Source: Parelaphostrongylus tenuis (Eukaryota; Nematoda; Chromadorea; Rhabditida; Metastrongylidae). Taken from it: 64,000 nt of DNA. The first letter of the stretch is position 1; each line of letters starts with the position of its first letter. A program made the translations under genes and the position numbers. The notes under the pieces were generated by a model. It was not told the origin of the DNA. It saw nothing but the letters and a program-made list of their open reading frames with translations, and searched no databases. The stretch spans positions 1 to 64,000 of the forward strand of contig JAHQIW010000834.1 of assembly GCA_019055375.1 (NCBI GenBank), written 5' to 3'. This document shows positions 11,071-23,700 of this stretch, piece by piece.

Positions 11071-12429
11071 TGTATCCGTACGAAACGCAGATATTCAGTA
11101 AGCAGTACTCATTCAACAACGTTTACCAAGGAAATGCTGTGACTGGAAAAGTGCAAGCATGTCAGAATTAGGGAGAAGCCTTCTAGTTAACAAAAATCTG
11201 CAGATTTGGAAGTAGAGCAGCTAATTTAACGCACTTAACGCAAAAGACTTTCTACTACGTGAGCACCTGTAGAGATCATTAGCGTTCGTTGCGAAAGGCT
11301 ATGACAAGTCCGTGAATTTCGTTGCTAGCAATTGAAAATTCTGTTGTGTTCGTGAGCGACCATGTTGATAAACATGAGATATTTCAATACTGTCTCTTTC
11401 CTAGTATGAATAAGTCCACGACATGAAAGGGTGGCATGAGGTGATTCAGTGACTCGAACGACTAATCTTCATGAAAAACAGTACACCGAGCACCGTGCAA
11501 CAATCTTTTTTCGATCGTCTTACGCTGAAATGAATCACCAACTCAAAGCCGAGTAATTCCTAGAATCTTATCGAGCCAAGCGAAAATCGGGCAGAATTTA
11601 TGTCGACAATGTTGATGCGTAAGCAAAAACTTGAAAGGTGTGTCAGCTGGAGGAAAACTTGTTTGCCGATCATCGCTTCCATAAAATGCGGGACACTCCC
11701 AGCAATTAGCTTTACCTGAGGAAAGTGATTCGTAGCTATTATATCTCATTCATCAAGAAAAAAGAAAGTATGATATGTGGTTCCGAATTAGAGAACCACA
11801 ATTCTGCGCTGGAGTCACACTTCATGAAAATTGCAATCATCACTGAAATGAAATATCGTAACTGGAGAAATACATCACAAATTGGCCTATTCAAGTAAGA
11901 AGTATCACGAACTAGTAAGAATTTGAAATTAAATCCATCTTCATCTCGTCATTTTCCGCAGTTATCGTGACCAACGGCGCGGCATACAATTTTTCGTCTT
12001 ATCATCTTGAAACTCAACTTATCAACAGCGAGTTTGATAAGCTGCATATTGCTGGAATCAACACAAAAGCTACTTTTTCTCTAACATTTGGATAATGTAC
12101 TATAAGTGTCGAAGCCATAAACGAACACATGGAGTATGGATGGTCAAGGGACTAGTGATGCAGAATATTAGGAAGCAAAATGCTAATTCAACCGTTTTCC
12201 CGCATCACTTTCAACTACGTGATAATTTCTTGACTGGCCTGTTTCGCAAATTAAGATCTGACCCAACCAAAACTTTCCAGCAGAACAAGAAGACGCAGTT
12301 TTTGTACAGCAGTTGAAACATTCGAAATGGTAGACTGGAAACTCTTAGGATGATGAATGAGAGGAAACGAAACATACCAAAAGCACTGAGACTGGCTCTT
12401 GAGGATGTTAATTACGAGTGATAGGAACA

Positions 12430-12560
12430 ATAATGATAATAATAATAGTAATAATAATAATAATAATAGTAATAATAATAACAATCAGTAGTAACTAATA
12501 GTGATAGTAATAGTAATATTTTAGCAACAGTAATAATAATATTGTTAATAATAATACTAT
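12430..12560. repeat. AAT trinucleotide microsatellite, imperfect
   Basis: Imperfect AAT/AGT units interrupted by AACAATC and TTTTAGC. The poly-Leu and poly-Tyr frames over it are artefacts of the repeat. Confidence 0.9.
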
Positions 12561-13267
12561 TATTGATGATGATGTGTCAAATTCATGATGTAGCGAGTAT
12601 AGCTTCACGTTTAGCGGCGACCTGGAATGCATACAAACTTTTTTCAGTATTTCTTCATAGAGCAAAATACCGGACCAGCCTCGTTCTTGGTCGGTAGACT
12701 GGTATCGGATCTCTCTGCGAAGAAAAACGAGGACTTTGAGCACCGTCGAGCTTCTGCTATCCACTTTGTAGCCCACATATACATCCTATGATCTCTACAG
12801 TGCTACCAATGATATGAGATGCAAAGGACATTTTTAATTTTTTGATGAACACCACTTATAATATCCGCTTTTCTTCTCTCAATGAAACCACATGCAAGCT
12901 AGAAAAGTAATATGCCAACAAATTCTACCAATCAGACAAGAAAATTGAATTTCGCTCTCTCAAGAGGGAATATCATTGCGTGTCAATGTTTGACTTTAAT
13001 AGCCGAGCTGGTTTTTTCAACAACTGACGATGATTTTTTGGCTACCAGAAAATCTAAGAACGCGATAACTTTGTAAATTTGTGGAAAACATTCTGTTGTA
13101 TCATCTTCATTGCATAGTTATTTTTACAACGTATTTATTGTTTCCAGTTGATCTTGTTTGTTCGCTACGTTCCGTATTTCAAGCATGAGTCCCAACGGTA
13201 AATTATGGCTCAAAAAATCGTCTTTTCATTTTGACAGCAGGAAAAATATAGATGAACATAGAATTAT

Positions 13268-13498
13268 GTTCTTTTTGAGTTTAAAGGAAGAGGCATTGAA
13301 TAAAGTTAATTCCTTTGAGAGTGGGTATTTAGGTTTAGTTAAGGTTCAAAATTCTTTTAGTATTCATTTTTTTGTTGTCATGTTAATGCTTGTAATTTTT
13401 GATTCAGAAATTGATATGTTTTTAGGTTTGTTAGTTGCTGATTTAATATCTGTGGTCAGTGTAATGGTTTTATTAATGTTTATTTTTGGTGGTTTTTA
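13268..13498 (+). pseudogene. ND3: Nuclear copy of mitochondrial ND3 (NUMT)
   Basis: The translation includes VNSFESGYLGLVKVQNSFSI, HFFVVMLMLVIF, DSEIDMFLGLLVADL and FIFGGFY. This fits nematode NADH dehydrogenase subunit 3: the family FECG motif (here FESG), the SIHFF stretch, and the almost universal IFDLE motif (here IFDSE). The coding strand is extremely T-rich (TTT, TTA and GTT codons), unlike its neighbours and like nematode mitochondrial genes. The N-terminal ~25 residues and the C-terminal ~10 are missing, and TAA interrupts right after GGFY. Functionally ND3 is a membrane subunit of complex I, but this copy is a dead nuclear insertion. The left junction is approximate. Confidence 0.85.
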
Positions 13499-13612
13499 TT
13501 AACAAAGGTTCTGGTCCAAGCAAATGACTTTATGACCAAAATGCCTTACTTCGGACTTACCGAGCAATCATGTCTTTCTTGTTGATTGAGCCTTCACAAT
13601 GTTATCATAAAC

Positions 13613-13977
13613 TCAATTTATTCTGCTAACATTTCGACGCGTTTCGTCTCCTTCACAACCGACTGACTCGAGTCCATGCTCTACAGTCGTCCGCCCTAGC
13701 TGTGATGTTCGCCTCAATTCTCGTTCAAGTTGGATCATCTTCGGTGGGGCACTACTCAGATGAGAACCTTACCTGACAGTGCTCCATCACACAGGACGAT
13801 TGTTGATGAAGTAATTGTTCAATGATAATGTTTGTTTCTCATTGTATTTATCCTGTCCGACTCGAACGAGGACGAAAGCCAACTTCACGAGGCGAGCGAG
13901 CGACTGCTGTGCATCCACTCGGATTAAACGGCTTTGAAGAAGAAGAAACGAGTTGAAACGTTAACTGAATAAGTTTC
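13613..13977. repeat. Foldback repeat, family gamma
   Basis: The ends are inverted copies: left ATTTATTCTGCTAACATTTC, right (reversed) ACTTATTCAGTTAACGTTTC. The interior shares ACAGGACGATTGTTGATG and neighbouring blocks with 27.05-27.27 kb. There is no coding content. The GACGAAACGCGUC near the left end resembles part of a hammerhead, but no CUGANGA core is present. Confidence 0.6.
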
Positions 13978-15556
13978 GTTTATAACAACCTCACGAATAT
14001 GGCTCAATGAACAGAGAAGATATGATTGAAGCAATTAAGGTTGTTTTTAGCCGAAAAATGCTGGTTTTTAGGGATAGCTAAGCTGTATTCGTCCTCACAT
14101 CCAATGAGGATGATGTAACAAAAGAATGACAAAATCGAAGTGACTGAGTTCCATTTAGGACTATAAATTTGAACATGGATAGAAATGTGGTGGTTTCATG
14201 AACTTGGAATTGTTCACTTTCTCGCATCAAGCGAAGTGAAACCGATGCATAACGAGCGCTGAGAGTGAATCGAGGTGAACAATATAAAACTTCTTATCCG
14301 ACTGTCTTCTTACTTTATGTAATCGCAGATTCTGCGTCTGTACTGTATCATTTCAAGTATTTGGTTTTTCTGAGATAATTCAATACTTTGAGATGAATTA
14401 GTGAATGCTACCAAAAATGCTACCAAAATATGGATTTGGTGTATGCTACCAAAAACGGAGGGAACAGAAAAATTCAAGCTCTACAAATCAAGAGTCCAGT
14501 GATATGTAATTTCATTACTTAACAAGTTTGGAACACAGTCGACAAATCTGTTTGCTTTGGTTTATTAAGTAATCGAATCGTCAACATTCTAAAAACTCAT
14601 TATGAGGGTTTTTCTTCGGTTTCGGTGGGGTTGAAAGGACAAAGGTTTAGAAATTTCTCTTCCTACGCCCATGTTTCTAAACATTTCAACCGGTTCCATT
14701 GCCACGTTCTCGTTTTCATTTTTCCATTGTATTCACTCTGGAAAAACATTGCCACTTTATTATGAAATTGAATTCTTTCAATCATTCTGGTTCTAAGCGG
14801 AAGTTGACCTCCGGACTATATCGTAGTGTTCTCGGCTCATGTGTACTCATAAGTGCTTGCTCGGTCGATGATAGCTGGTAGAGATGCCGATTGTGGTGCT
14901 TTATTGGTAATTAGCTAAGGTGGTCGATTTTCATTGATGTAATAGGAACCGGTTTCTGTTCACAGCAATGCAAGTGATGCAACAGTATTCATCGTTGTAT
15001 AGAAGCGAGGATTATCGCCGCTTTATGGATGATGTCCGCTCATTCGTTTGGCTTACTATTCATGCTATTACGTACTTCGCCGAATGTTTTGAACCTTGTT
15101 TTCTATGGAGGATTTGTTCTTCATCATTATACTAATCGCTTCTTTTTATCCATGAAAATCCTGTCTGGCCTATAGCTTCACTAACAACTGAAAGCATGCC
15201 AAGTGACTACATAGGTGGTCCAATAAAGTCTATTAACGAATGTAAGTCTCGAAGTAAAAGTGCGGTGCTATGAAGGAAAATTGCTGCAGTATCACAAACG
15301 GGGCGAGATGATGTCATCGGAACGAACCGCGACTTCACGTAGATAAAAGGGCCAGAAAGAAGAAGTAAGGAAGTGTAGAAGTCATGGTGAGCTAACAAAA
15401 TAGTAATTCATAAATAGAATTCTGGGAAGAATAATTCTAGTTTCTGCCTCTACCTAACTAATTGTTAATCTCATAGAAGCTACAGTAAACTACCGACTGT
15501 CCTTTATTACATCAATTACTCAGCCGAGTTGTCCTTTGAAAGATTTTCGTCTGCTT
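13978..15556. other. No recognisable gene
   Basis: Contains a short direct repeat of ATGCTACCAAAA (three units near 14.40-14.46 kb). Nothing else is assignable. Confidence 0.4.
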
Positions 15557-15584
15557 AATAAGTTGTTCGTGATGAGTTAGTAAA

Positions 15585-15889
15585 GAGCGCATATGGCGCA
15601 GTGGTTAACGGTCAACGGGTGATTTGTGTCGCACACAAGGTCGATGGTCAATGGTCGATCTTGTGCTCGGCTCAAGCCAACCATCATTCCGGAGTTGGTA
15701 AATTGGTAGCAGACTCGTATCCAACTTGTCTGGGAGGATAAGCAGCACTGACTCGATGCAGCGGGAGGCCGCCGCGATCATTGTAAAGCCAGATATGCAT
15801 TCAGTCACCACAAAAGAAGTTACAAATTCAAGACGAAGGAATGACGCGCATCTCAGGGATTGATCAATGCCGAGAGCTTTGCCCTTATT
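15585..15889 (+). mobile_element. SINE family A copy with target duplication
   Basis: The head GAGCGCATATGGCGCAGTGG holds an A-box-like motif. The B-box area is damaged by a short duplication and insertion (GGTCGATGGTCAATGGTCG). The body and 3' block (GATTGATCAATGCCGAGAGC) match the other copies. A 17-nt repeat flanks it: 15561-15577 (AGTTGTTCGTGATGAGT) and 15893-15909 (AGTTGTTCGCGCTGAGT), with two mismatches, consistent with LINE-type retroposition. Confidence 0.85.
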
Positions 15890-15909
15890 AATAGTTGTTC
15901 GCGCTGAGT

Positions 15910-18900
15910 CCTTTACGCAAAACATATATATAAGGCACACAAAAATCCTTATGGCAGAGTTTCACATAGTCATGATCATCTTCATTACCCAAACCTAGGA
16001 AGTATGCAATGTTTCCAGTCAAGTTTGAAAGCACTTCAATAACTTCACTGAGTTCCAATTACAGTCCTAGACGCACGTGTTTCAGAACTGAGACTCTTAA
16101 CAATGGGAAATGGGAGCTTTACCGCAAATATGAAAAGAAAACAAATAAGGAGCAACGTTACAAAGGGACATGACTGCGAATACGTCGCTTACTAATGTTT
16201 CTCTGAAGTGTTGCTGATTTGATATTTGTTACATATTATGTTTCTTTTGAATAATGGAAAATATCTACTGCAAGTATTGCACTGATGTCAGAAAATTTAA
16301 TAGGAAGCTGGAGAAAAGACTACTGCAAGGACAAAGGTTGTAAGGAGAAAAAAATTTTCTATGAAAAAACAAAACTTTCCGCTTAAAAGATGAAACATTA
16401 AATAGAGAATTTTCCACTACAAACACTTGCCCATCATCGACCCTTTAACGACTATTCGGTCTCAGCGTGACTGGTTCGTGCACTGAAATCATTATTTGAT
16501 TATTAATGAGCGATCAGTAGAGGGATTGCAAAGAGATCACTTTTCTATTCTAAAGCTCACAAAAATTGACAAAAGACGCTTACAAAGGACTCTGTGGGTT
16601 TGAAAATGATTCAAGAAGTCATAATTACCGTGTCGTTTATACCGAAGCATGTATACATGGTTGCGAAAAGTTTGAACTTGTTCGCATATTTGTGAATGCG
16701 ACTCATAAAATGCATCACACTGTTTGCGTTTTTTAAAGTTCGACGATCTCGTAGCAGTAGGGAAATGGAAATTGTTCAACAATGTGACACCTCAACGTCA
16801 GCGACTTCGTCAAAATGCCATGGTATTCGCGATGAATGTCAGAGATGGCAATAATAGTTGGCCATTTGTTACTCACTGATTCTGACAATTAAATAATTTT
16901 ATACGCAGTACTATATGCTTCAAATGTAACTAAGAGAATCGAGTGGTAGGTGAAAACCCAACTTCAGACGGAAATGAACACGCGTACTATGAATACCGAA
17001 AGTGCGTGCTATCACTACACCATCGAGACCATCGCTTATCCACCACACATTCCTCCTTATCTAGATAATTTTGCTTTTATGCGCGTTGACTTCCTTATTG
17101 TCCACTTTCGATTCTACCGCTTGTCTTCAAAAACTCGGTCTATCAATCATAAAAGAAAAAGGGATAAAAAGTTCATCGCCAATCAATCTTACATCAATAC
17201 TTCGTGATTCTAAGTCCACTAGGCATCTCACGGGTGGTTGAACACATATCTATCTCAAGACTATTGATGCACCGCATCAAGCTAGTGATTTATGCTCCTA
17301 AACAAGTCTGACACCAACTTGACGATTGCAAGGCGGTGCAAGAATTGACTTGCCCGATACTTATGATCTAGCTAGTAACGATTGGTCCATTTTAGGGCCA
17401 CACGCTCTACGGGTTTTGATAACTCGTAAAATGAATATTTCGAAGTCCTCTTTGCTGAACAAAGCTTTTCCACTAAAATTTTCGTATTCATCAGATAGCC
17501 TGATAAACGAAAATTTAATGCTGTACATTATGTTTGTAAAGACCTTTTCATTGTACTAGCAGCGGAAACGTTACGCTACGCTTCCGGCTCTAATTTTATG
17601 CTCGGCTACAGTTTGTCAATAGATCTTTACCAGCTTTTAATACTCATTTGAAAGCATGCCAAACGGCCATGTTAAATTTAGCTTTCTTATTCAAAGACCT
17701 TTTTAGCAAAAAAAAAGGACTACGCTTTACCATTGGAGTAAAGCATTCTGCTAAAACTTTTCAAAAGTTAAACCAAGCGAAGTTACAAATATGTGCGCCA
17801 TCAAATTACCATTAAACTTCAGTGAAAAGCCAAACACAGACGACAGCCGTATAAATAATGCACACCTAAGGTGAACCGTTCCTTCCTCTTGGCTGCTACA
17901 GTGCATTAACAAGGCCTATACTGAAAACCAAGCGCTGTATTAAAATCGAGGCTCAAGCTATCGGATTATTTTCAAAAGTACATGATAGAAACGAAAAAGT
18001 TCAGCCCAGAAAGGTTACGTGTGCTAAAATCAGGCTTGTACTTCATTTAAAACATGCGAGACTAACGCATCTTCGCCGCAACATAACGATTTATATTCTT
18101 CATACTTAGATACTTGGTCGGCAAGACGACTGTTATACTGAACCGGTATACTTATCCACATGTAGGTGTATCCATAACGTCGGATCAGCCAAAGAAAAGC
18201 CTAGAATTAAGTGACTAGAAAACACACATAGGAGGCTGTTTGGAGAACCATCAACAAATATGTTTTGCGTCTATTCCATGCGAGCCGCATAAGACTCGTT
18301 GTTACACCCGGTTCTCGCAACAGAGCTCAGTGAATCGGGTATTCCTATATCAAAGCTAGCAAAACAAAACGTTTCACACGGAGAGGGAAACATCTTTTCG
18401 TGGGCGTCGACCCGAGATAGTGGTCGACGAGGAGTCTATCTACATGCCGTAGTCAGTCGATGTTTGTTCGTATCCTAGGTGACGTAATTTATTTCCCCAA
18501 TATTAGTCAAATTGCAAATCAGTTTTCGATTTAGTTTTAGATGGTCCGTTCACTTTGCATTTGGCACTATATGTACTAATTTTTATTCGTTCATAGACGT
18601 AAAAGCATGGTCTATCAAATCTAAACTACTATGTCTATACACATAATAGACTTCTTCAACTAAAATTTAGGCGAAGTCTACAAAGCGCATTTTTTTCTAT
18701 TTTGTATTTTATTGATGAATTTGAAGTCTTAACAGTTCAAGGTATTCATCTAAACCTTGCTTGTATGAACGCAGTTGAAAATGAGCATTCTGATCAGCGT
18801 ACCTGATGAATAAAAGAAAATCAAGCAGATATAGGAAAAAGTGGCGAAAGTAAGAAAAAAGGTTTAAGAGAAAGGGTATGAATGGGAAAGAATGCGTAGT

Positions 18901-19399
18901 ATATAGAAATCACGATAGTGTTTTTTACTAGAGACCGAACCTATCTGGATTCAATGTCGATTCATGCCGTATATATTGATCCTGTTTACATAGTTATAGC
19001 TTAGTACTTAAAGCTTATAGTAGGCTTGATATGTGAGGCGCCGATTATTTTCACCAACAGGACTGTTGTTGTTTAGAAGAAGTAATATAGATCTTAAGTA
19101 TGTTTTTCTTTTCATGAATTTGCCCGAAGAAAACAAGAGAATTACCATTCTTCGCTGTAAGGTGGATTCAACGCCAGTGGGATTTCAAACAAATCTTTCC
19201 GATTCAAAAGTTCTTCACCAGATCCCTACGATTCCTGCCCGAAAATCACCATCAACATGTTTTCCACAGCAGTTTGAGCTGCGTTTAGAAGTTTAAAGCT
19301 GGATAGAGTTCTTGGATCAGATAGCACGTCGGATAATCCTCTACAAGCTGATGAACTCTACTTGTATTTTCCTATTTTAGAACGTAGACGTTATACGTA
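15910..19399. other. No recognisable gene
   Basis: Apart from a tRNA-like remnant at 16.93 kb this stretch is unassigned. The open frame at 19033-19296 shows no domain I recognise. Confidence 0.4.
16930..17035 (-). repeat. tRNA-like foldback repeat, partial
   Basis: AAGAGAATCGAGTGGTAGGT and, further on, GTGCTATCACTACACCATCG match the left half of the element at 36.05-36.24 kb. The right inverted arm is not evident here. Confidence 0.5.
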
Positions 19400-20745
19400 T
19401 GAGGTTGGAAATTAAGTTCCGTTGTATAATTTTGTTATTTTGATTGCTTACAATAAAATTTTTTGGTCTTTTTTAACGTGCTTAATGTCATTAGAAAGCC
19501 CGTGATCGCGAGAATTCACGTATGTTAACCATTTTATTTTCTGTAACTCTATGGATTGTTCTTAATAGGTTGGCAACTAGACTTGTATTTTTTGTTATCT
19601 TCAATTATCTACGATAAAATCATTTCTCGGTCTTCTTTATCGTGTTTTATGTCATCCAAAATATATCTAGATATCTCAAAAATTTTACTTTGTTGGAAAG
19701 AAAATTTCCATCGTTTGTTGAAGCATTCAAAATTTATGCACATATTCAGACAAAAAACACAACAACTATTCTTCAAAATACAGGCCATCACTATCCACCA
19801 CTTCTTGCCATCGGCCAGCTAGGTTTCGGAAGTGATCGAAGTACAACTCCTTCAGCTTTTAATCAAAGAACTCTTGACATACTTTTCCAAATTCATCAAA
19901 AGATTCAAACCGGCCACCTTCCAAAAAGTGTTACATTGATCGGAAAGGCCGTAATCAGATGAAGCAGCGTCAGGACTATAGGGTGGATGCGGTAGAATCT
20001 CAACTCTGTCAATTCTTTAAACTTTGCCTGGTCTTTTTGGCCAAGTGTGGTTTTGCGCTGTCTTGCAAACAAAGCGCGCTTTCGACGAACAAGTTCTGGA
20101 CACTCCAGTCTGCAGCAGATATAGGCAAAATATGTACCAATAGATGCTCAAGAAGTAGACCCCTCAAGTCGATAAAATGACATTCCCAACCAAACGATGG
20201 AAATTTTCTTTCCTGCCTAATATTTTTCGTAGCTGTACGAAATTTTCTTTTACTTCAGAGTGAAAACTTCAAACTTGAGTTATGAAACGTTTCTTGAACG
20301 TTCCACTTGGGTCATTTTGCTACCGAAGCGATACAAAATCATATAGAACACATAACCACAAGACGGTTGATTTACGAACTACATAGAGATAGTTAAGAAA
20401 GTTTTGTGGAGGAGACAGCAACACGTCAAAATCGGTTGTGGCATCCTATCGAAGCGGCATGAAGACAGCGCTCGTTCACACATTGCTCGTTAGACATTAC
20501 AAAAGCTTGAAGAATTAGGGTGGAGCCATTTTATTCATCCAACGCATAGCGCAGGTGCTGCTTCATGTGACTACTATCTTTTCAAGTCTCACCAACATTT
20601 CTAGAAAGGAAAACGCTCTGCCAAAGTCGATGATGTCGTAAACCACCAGTATTTATTTTGAAGTGAAAAATTTTATGTAGTTACAAAAATAAAACGGTCT
20701 ACATATCTAGAGTCTTCAAATAACCAACTTTTGAATGACTTTATA
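19400..20745 (+). mobile_element. Mariner-family element, internally deleted, split by an insertion
   Basis: The left end GAGGTTGGAAATTAAGTTCC matches typical irritans-type mariner terminal repeats (TTAGGTTGGCAAATAAGTTC). After a 657-bp nested insertion the copy resumes near 20223. The decayed C-terminal transposase follows near 20.47-20.63 kb (DSARSHIA, then QKLEELGWSHFIHP and CDYYLF with a stop). Without the insert it is about 690 bp, so the N-terminal half is missing. The copy at 52.27-52.94 kb aligns along its length and carries the same deletion, so this is a non-autonomous family. Confidence 0.75.
19566..20222 (-). mobile_element. Mariner-family element nested in another mariner
   Basis: The left end TAGGTTGGCAACTAGACTTG and the right end (reversed, TTAGGCAGGAAAGAAAATTT) are degenerate inverted repeats. 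On the minus strand the remnants read RKRALFARQRKTTLGQK, where QDNARPH would be expected, then LAGRWQEVVDSDGLYFEE and a stop at about 19.77 kb, the classical mariner C-terminus. The N-terminal half is absent and several frameshifts are present. It interrupts the plus-strand mariner at a TA-containing site. Confidence 0.8.
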
Positions 20746-23700
20746 TAAGATAAAAAAAACTAAGAATATAAATCAATTGTAAATGAGTAGAAATAACAAG
20801 GCAAAATACAACAAAACTTAGTTTCCAACCTAGTACAATGGAGTGGAAGGAAAGCCTCGCAGGTCGTTTTCTCTTCCAAGAAAGTAAGAAAGGCAATTTG
20901 TACGCTACAACTTTTTCACGCTCAATATAGCTCGAAAGGTTCCATTGACGAGGAATTCTGGAATTTAAGTACTGCAGAAAGAAATGAAAGAGATTCAAGG
21001 ATTCAAGAGGCAGAGCAATGGTTTTGACTACATGTACCAATTGTAGACACTTTTTAAGATTATGAAGTTTTTAAAAGACGCCTATTACCCTTTGTCCTAA
21101 TCTTTGCTAAATCTCTGGAAAGCGTTTTACAGAGTGCAAAACATGGTCAAATTATTTAACTTAGTTGTAGACATGATCTACATAAGGAGGCTTGCCGACA
21201 ATAATGGTCGTTATGAAACTGCAATACGGCTTTTTCACAACCACTCACTGTTTTAGTTGCTAAGAAGTACAACAGATGATGCGTTATAGCGGAAGCTATT
21301 CACCGGTGTCCGACATTGACACATGTGATTGCTCGATGGAACAAAAAAAGGGTTCTGTTCTGAAAAAGATACATCCCCAACGTTGGCTTCGTCAGCGACA
21401 TCTTCATTCTCTCGAGAATAATCTCAGATATGCGAAAATGCATTGCATGTCTCGAAAAAAAAAGCAATCAGAATATTCGTTTACAAGTTGGTAGAAGCAT
21501 AAGACATCTTCTAAAGAATCTTTGACGTAAAAGGAGTACATGTTCTCCTGACCGAGTCTTTACTCTGATGAGACTGCATTCAATGGCCACGACGCTCCTC
21601 AGATGTAGACTTGATAGAAAGACTAAACTAGAAACAATGAGCACAGTAGACTACTTCTCCTCCCTAAAAAAGCTCACTAGGCATCATCATGATCAAGCGG
21701 CTTGTGTCATTACTCTGAAACGCTACGGTTCGTCGACTGTTGCGTTTCTGCAACAGAAAGGAGGCCTATACGCCACCAACGGTGAATAAGCTGCTAAAAC
21801 ATACAGGAAATCTAAGCGATATCCACTAAAGCTGAGCTGGCGCACTCAATACCAGGCTGAGTATTCTTCGTTCAACTGATTCGGTTATTGAAATAATGAA
21901 AGCGACCTACACGGAGACCATAAGGCTATTGACATCTTTGTTACGAGCGTACATCAGCCGCATTCAGAACTGATGGACATGGTTTTCAGATCCTCAATTT
22001 TTTATCGAAACCTGCACTATTGAGAAAGTCTGAACGATCAGCTAGAAACCGTACAGATATAGTCGTCAAATAAGCTTCGTCAGCCTTGTTCAGGTGTAAT
22101 AATCAATTCAATCAACTTCGTTGAGCCCGTCTGCGTCTATCATTATTGTGAATGATGTCGCTTTCCTCTTAGTCCAATATAATATTAATTACAGCCTGGA
22201 GCCATTTGCACTACTAATCTTTTGGCGATCAGTGTTCAACTGAAGCATATTTTTGTTACATATTGGGTTATCCCGAACTTTTGCCCTCATCTCGACCGTT
22301 TTGTAATTCATTAGTTATTCATTTACGAAGACTATTAATCAACAGTATAATCAACATTATGATCAATAATATACATGCCTTACCTGGATAAAGATGCCTC
22401 TCTTCCATAGAAACTGAAATGTCTATTGAAAAAGTCGCCGGGGTCACTTTCAAGCTGGCTTTACTCTTTGAATCTTTCTCTCGTAGAAGGTGTTCCATGC
22501 CGCGAAAGAGATTATAAACTGATGGAACAATATCATGAATACGCGGTGAGGGTGGGTACCGTGGTCCAGTCCAGTTTCTCCAAAATGTGGTAAGTCGACT
22601 TTTTAATGTGAGGTTAAGCAAAAATTACGTTCCACCAAAGGCCTCAAATGGCGCCGCCATAATGGAACAGTACCGAATTTTCTAACTTTTTGAGCAAACA
22701 TCTTTGTTACGTCTGCAGATGAAGACCTCGATTTTCTGATACTGACAAACAGCGACGATGAGGACGTTGGTGACAAATCAGATGTCAGTATTTGCCACAC
22801 GTGTTCTTCGCAGAAAAAAAGCATCGGGTAATGATATGATAATTGATGAATGGTCTAGGAAAATGCTGTGGATACCCTTGTTGAGCGACGGACAGATGTT
22901 CAAAGTGACGAACTGCTCATTTACGAGCGACAATCGACTTTTACAAATTATTCATAACCGATGTCTGGAAGCTGCTTAGAGAACAAACAATGTTTCATAC
23001 AAACGCAAGAATCCTTAATACGATTTGAAGTCATAGGTAGAATTTCTATGCAAGGAAGGTGAATTGTTGACCGGTACTGATATTACAAGGTTAATAACTG
23101 ACCGATGTTATTTGTATAGGACGCTGATTTTGGATATATGTTTTGAGTAAAACAACATCAATAAGGTATTCGGGAAACTCGGGTGAGAAATTCTGTTTTT
23201 CCCGCTGGAATACTCCAAACCGTGATGAATGCGCGTTCTTTTGAAACTTACTCGATGTTCATATTGAAATTACCTTCATTTTGGATTTTCCCAATAGTCA
23301 TAAATTACAGAATATGTGTCTTGAAGTTGCACTCTCGCAAGACAGGCGACAAAAAGTTGTAAGCATGTTCTTTTTCCAAGAGAGCTGTTTTCTCATTCAA
23401 AAATGTGACGAAGTATTTAACGAAAAAATCCGTTCTAACAAACAATGAGCTTAATGCTCCGAAAGCAGAGTGTTTCATTCCTCTTAATATACTGCGCCGA
23501 AGAGGCCCTTTTATAGAGCAAGCTCAGTGTTGAATCTGCGTTTCTCGACCTTTCGGATGACCACAAAACGTCTAGTTGAAAAGCTGTGTTCGGTGGTGTA
23601 GTCACTACACCTTCATCAAGAACAGTACACGCGCTCATCGAGGGATTAGTTATTTGGAATCATTGCCGAAAGGGATGAGGTACATTGCATCTCGATGTTG

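Larger units (their letters stand above)
10086..13267. other. No recognisable gene; microsatellites
   Basis: Apart from the TATG/TACG and AAT repeats listed separately, this stretch shows no domain or transposon similarity. Confidence 0.4.

Noticed and set aside
15585..15660. SINE A heads as genuine tRNA genes
   Set aside because: The same head occurs in many copies joined to one conserved ~300-bp body, some with target duplications. Acceptor stems and anticodon arms are not intact.
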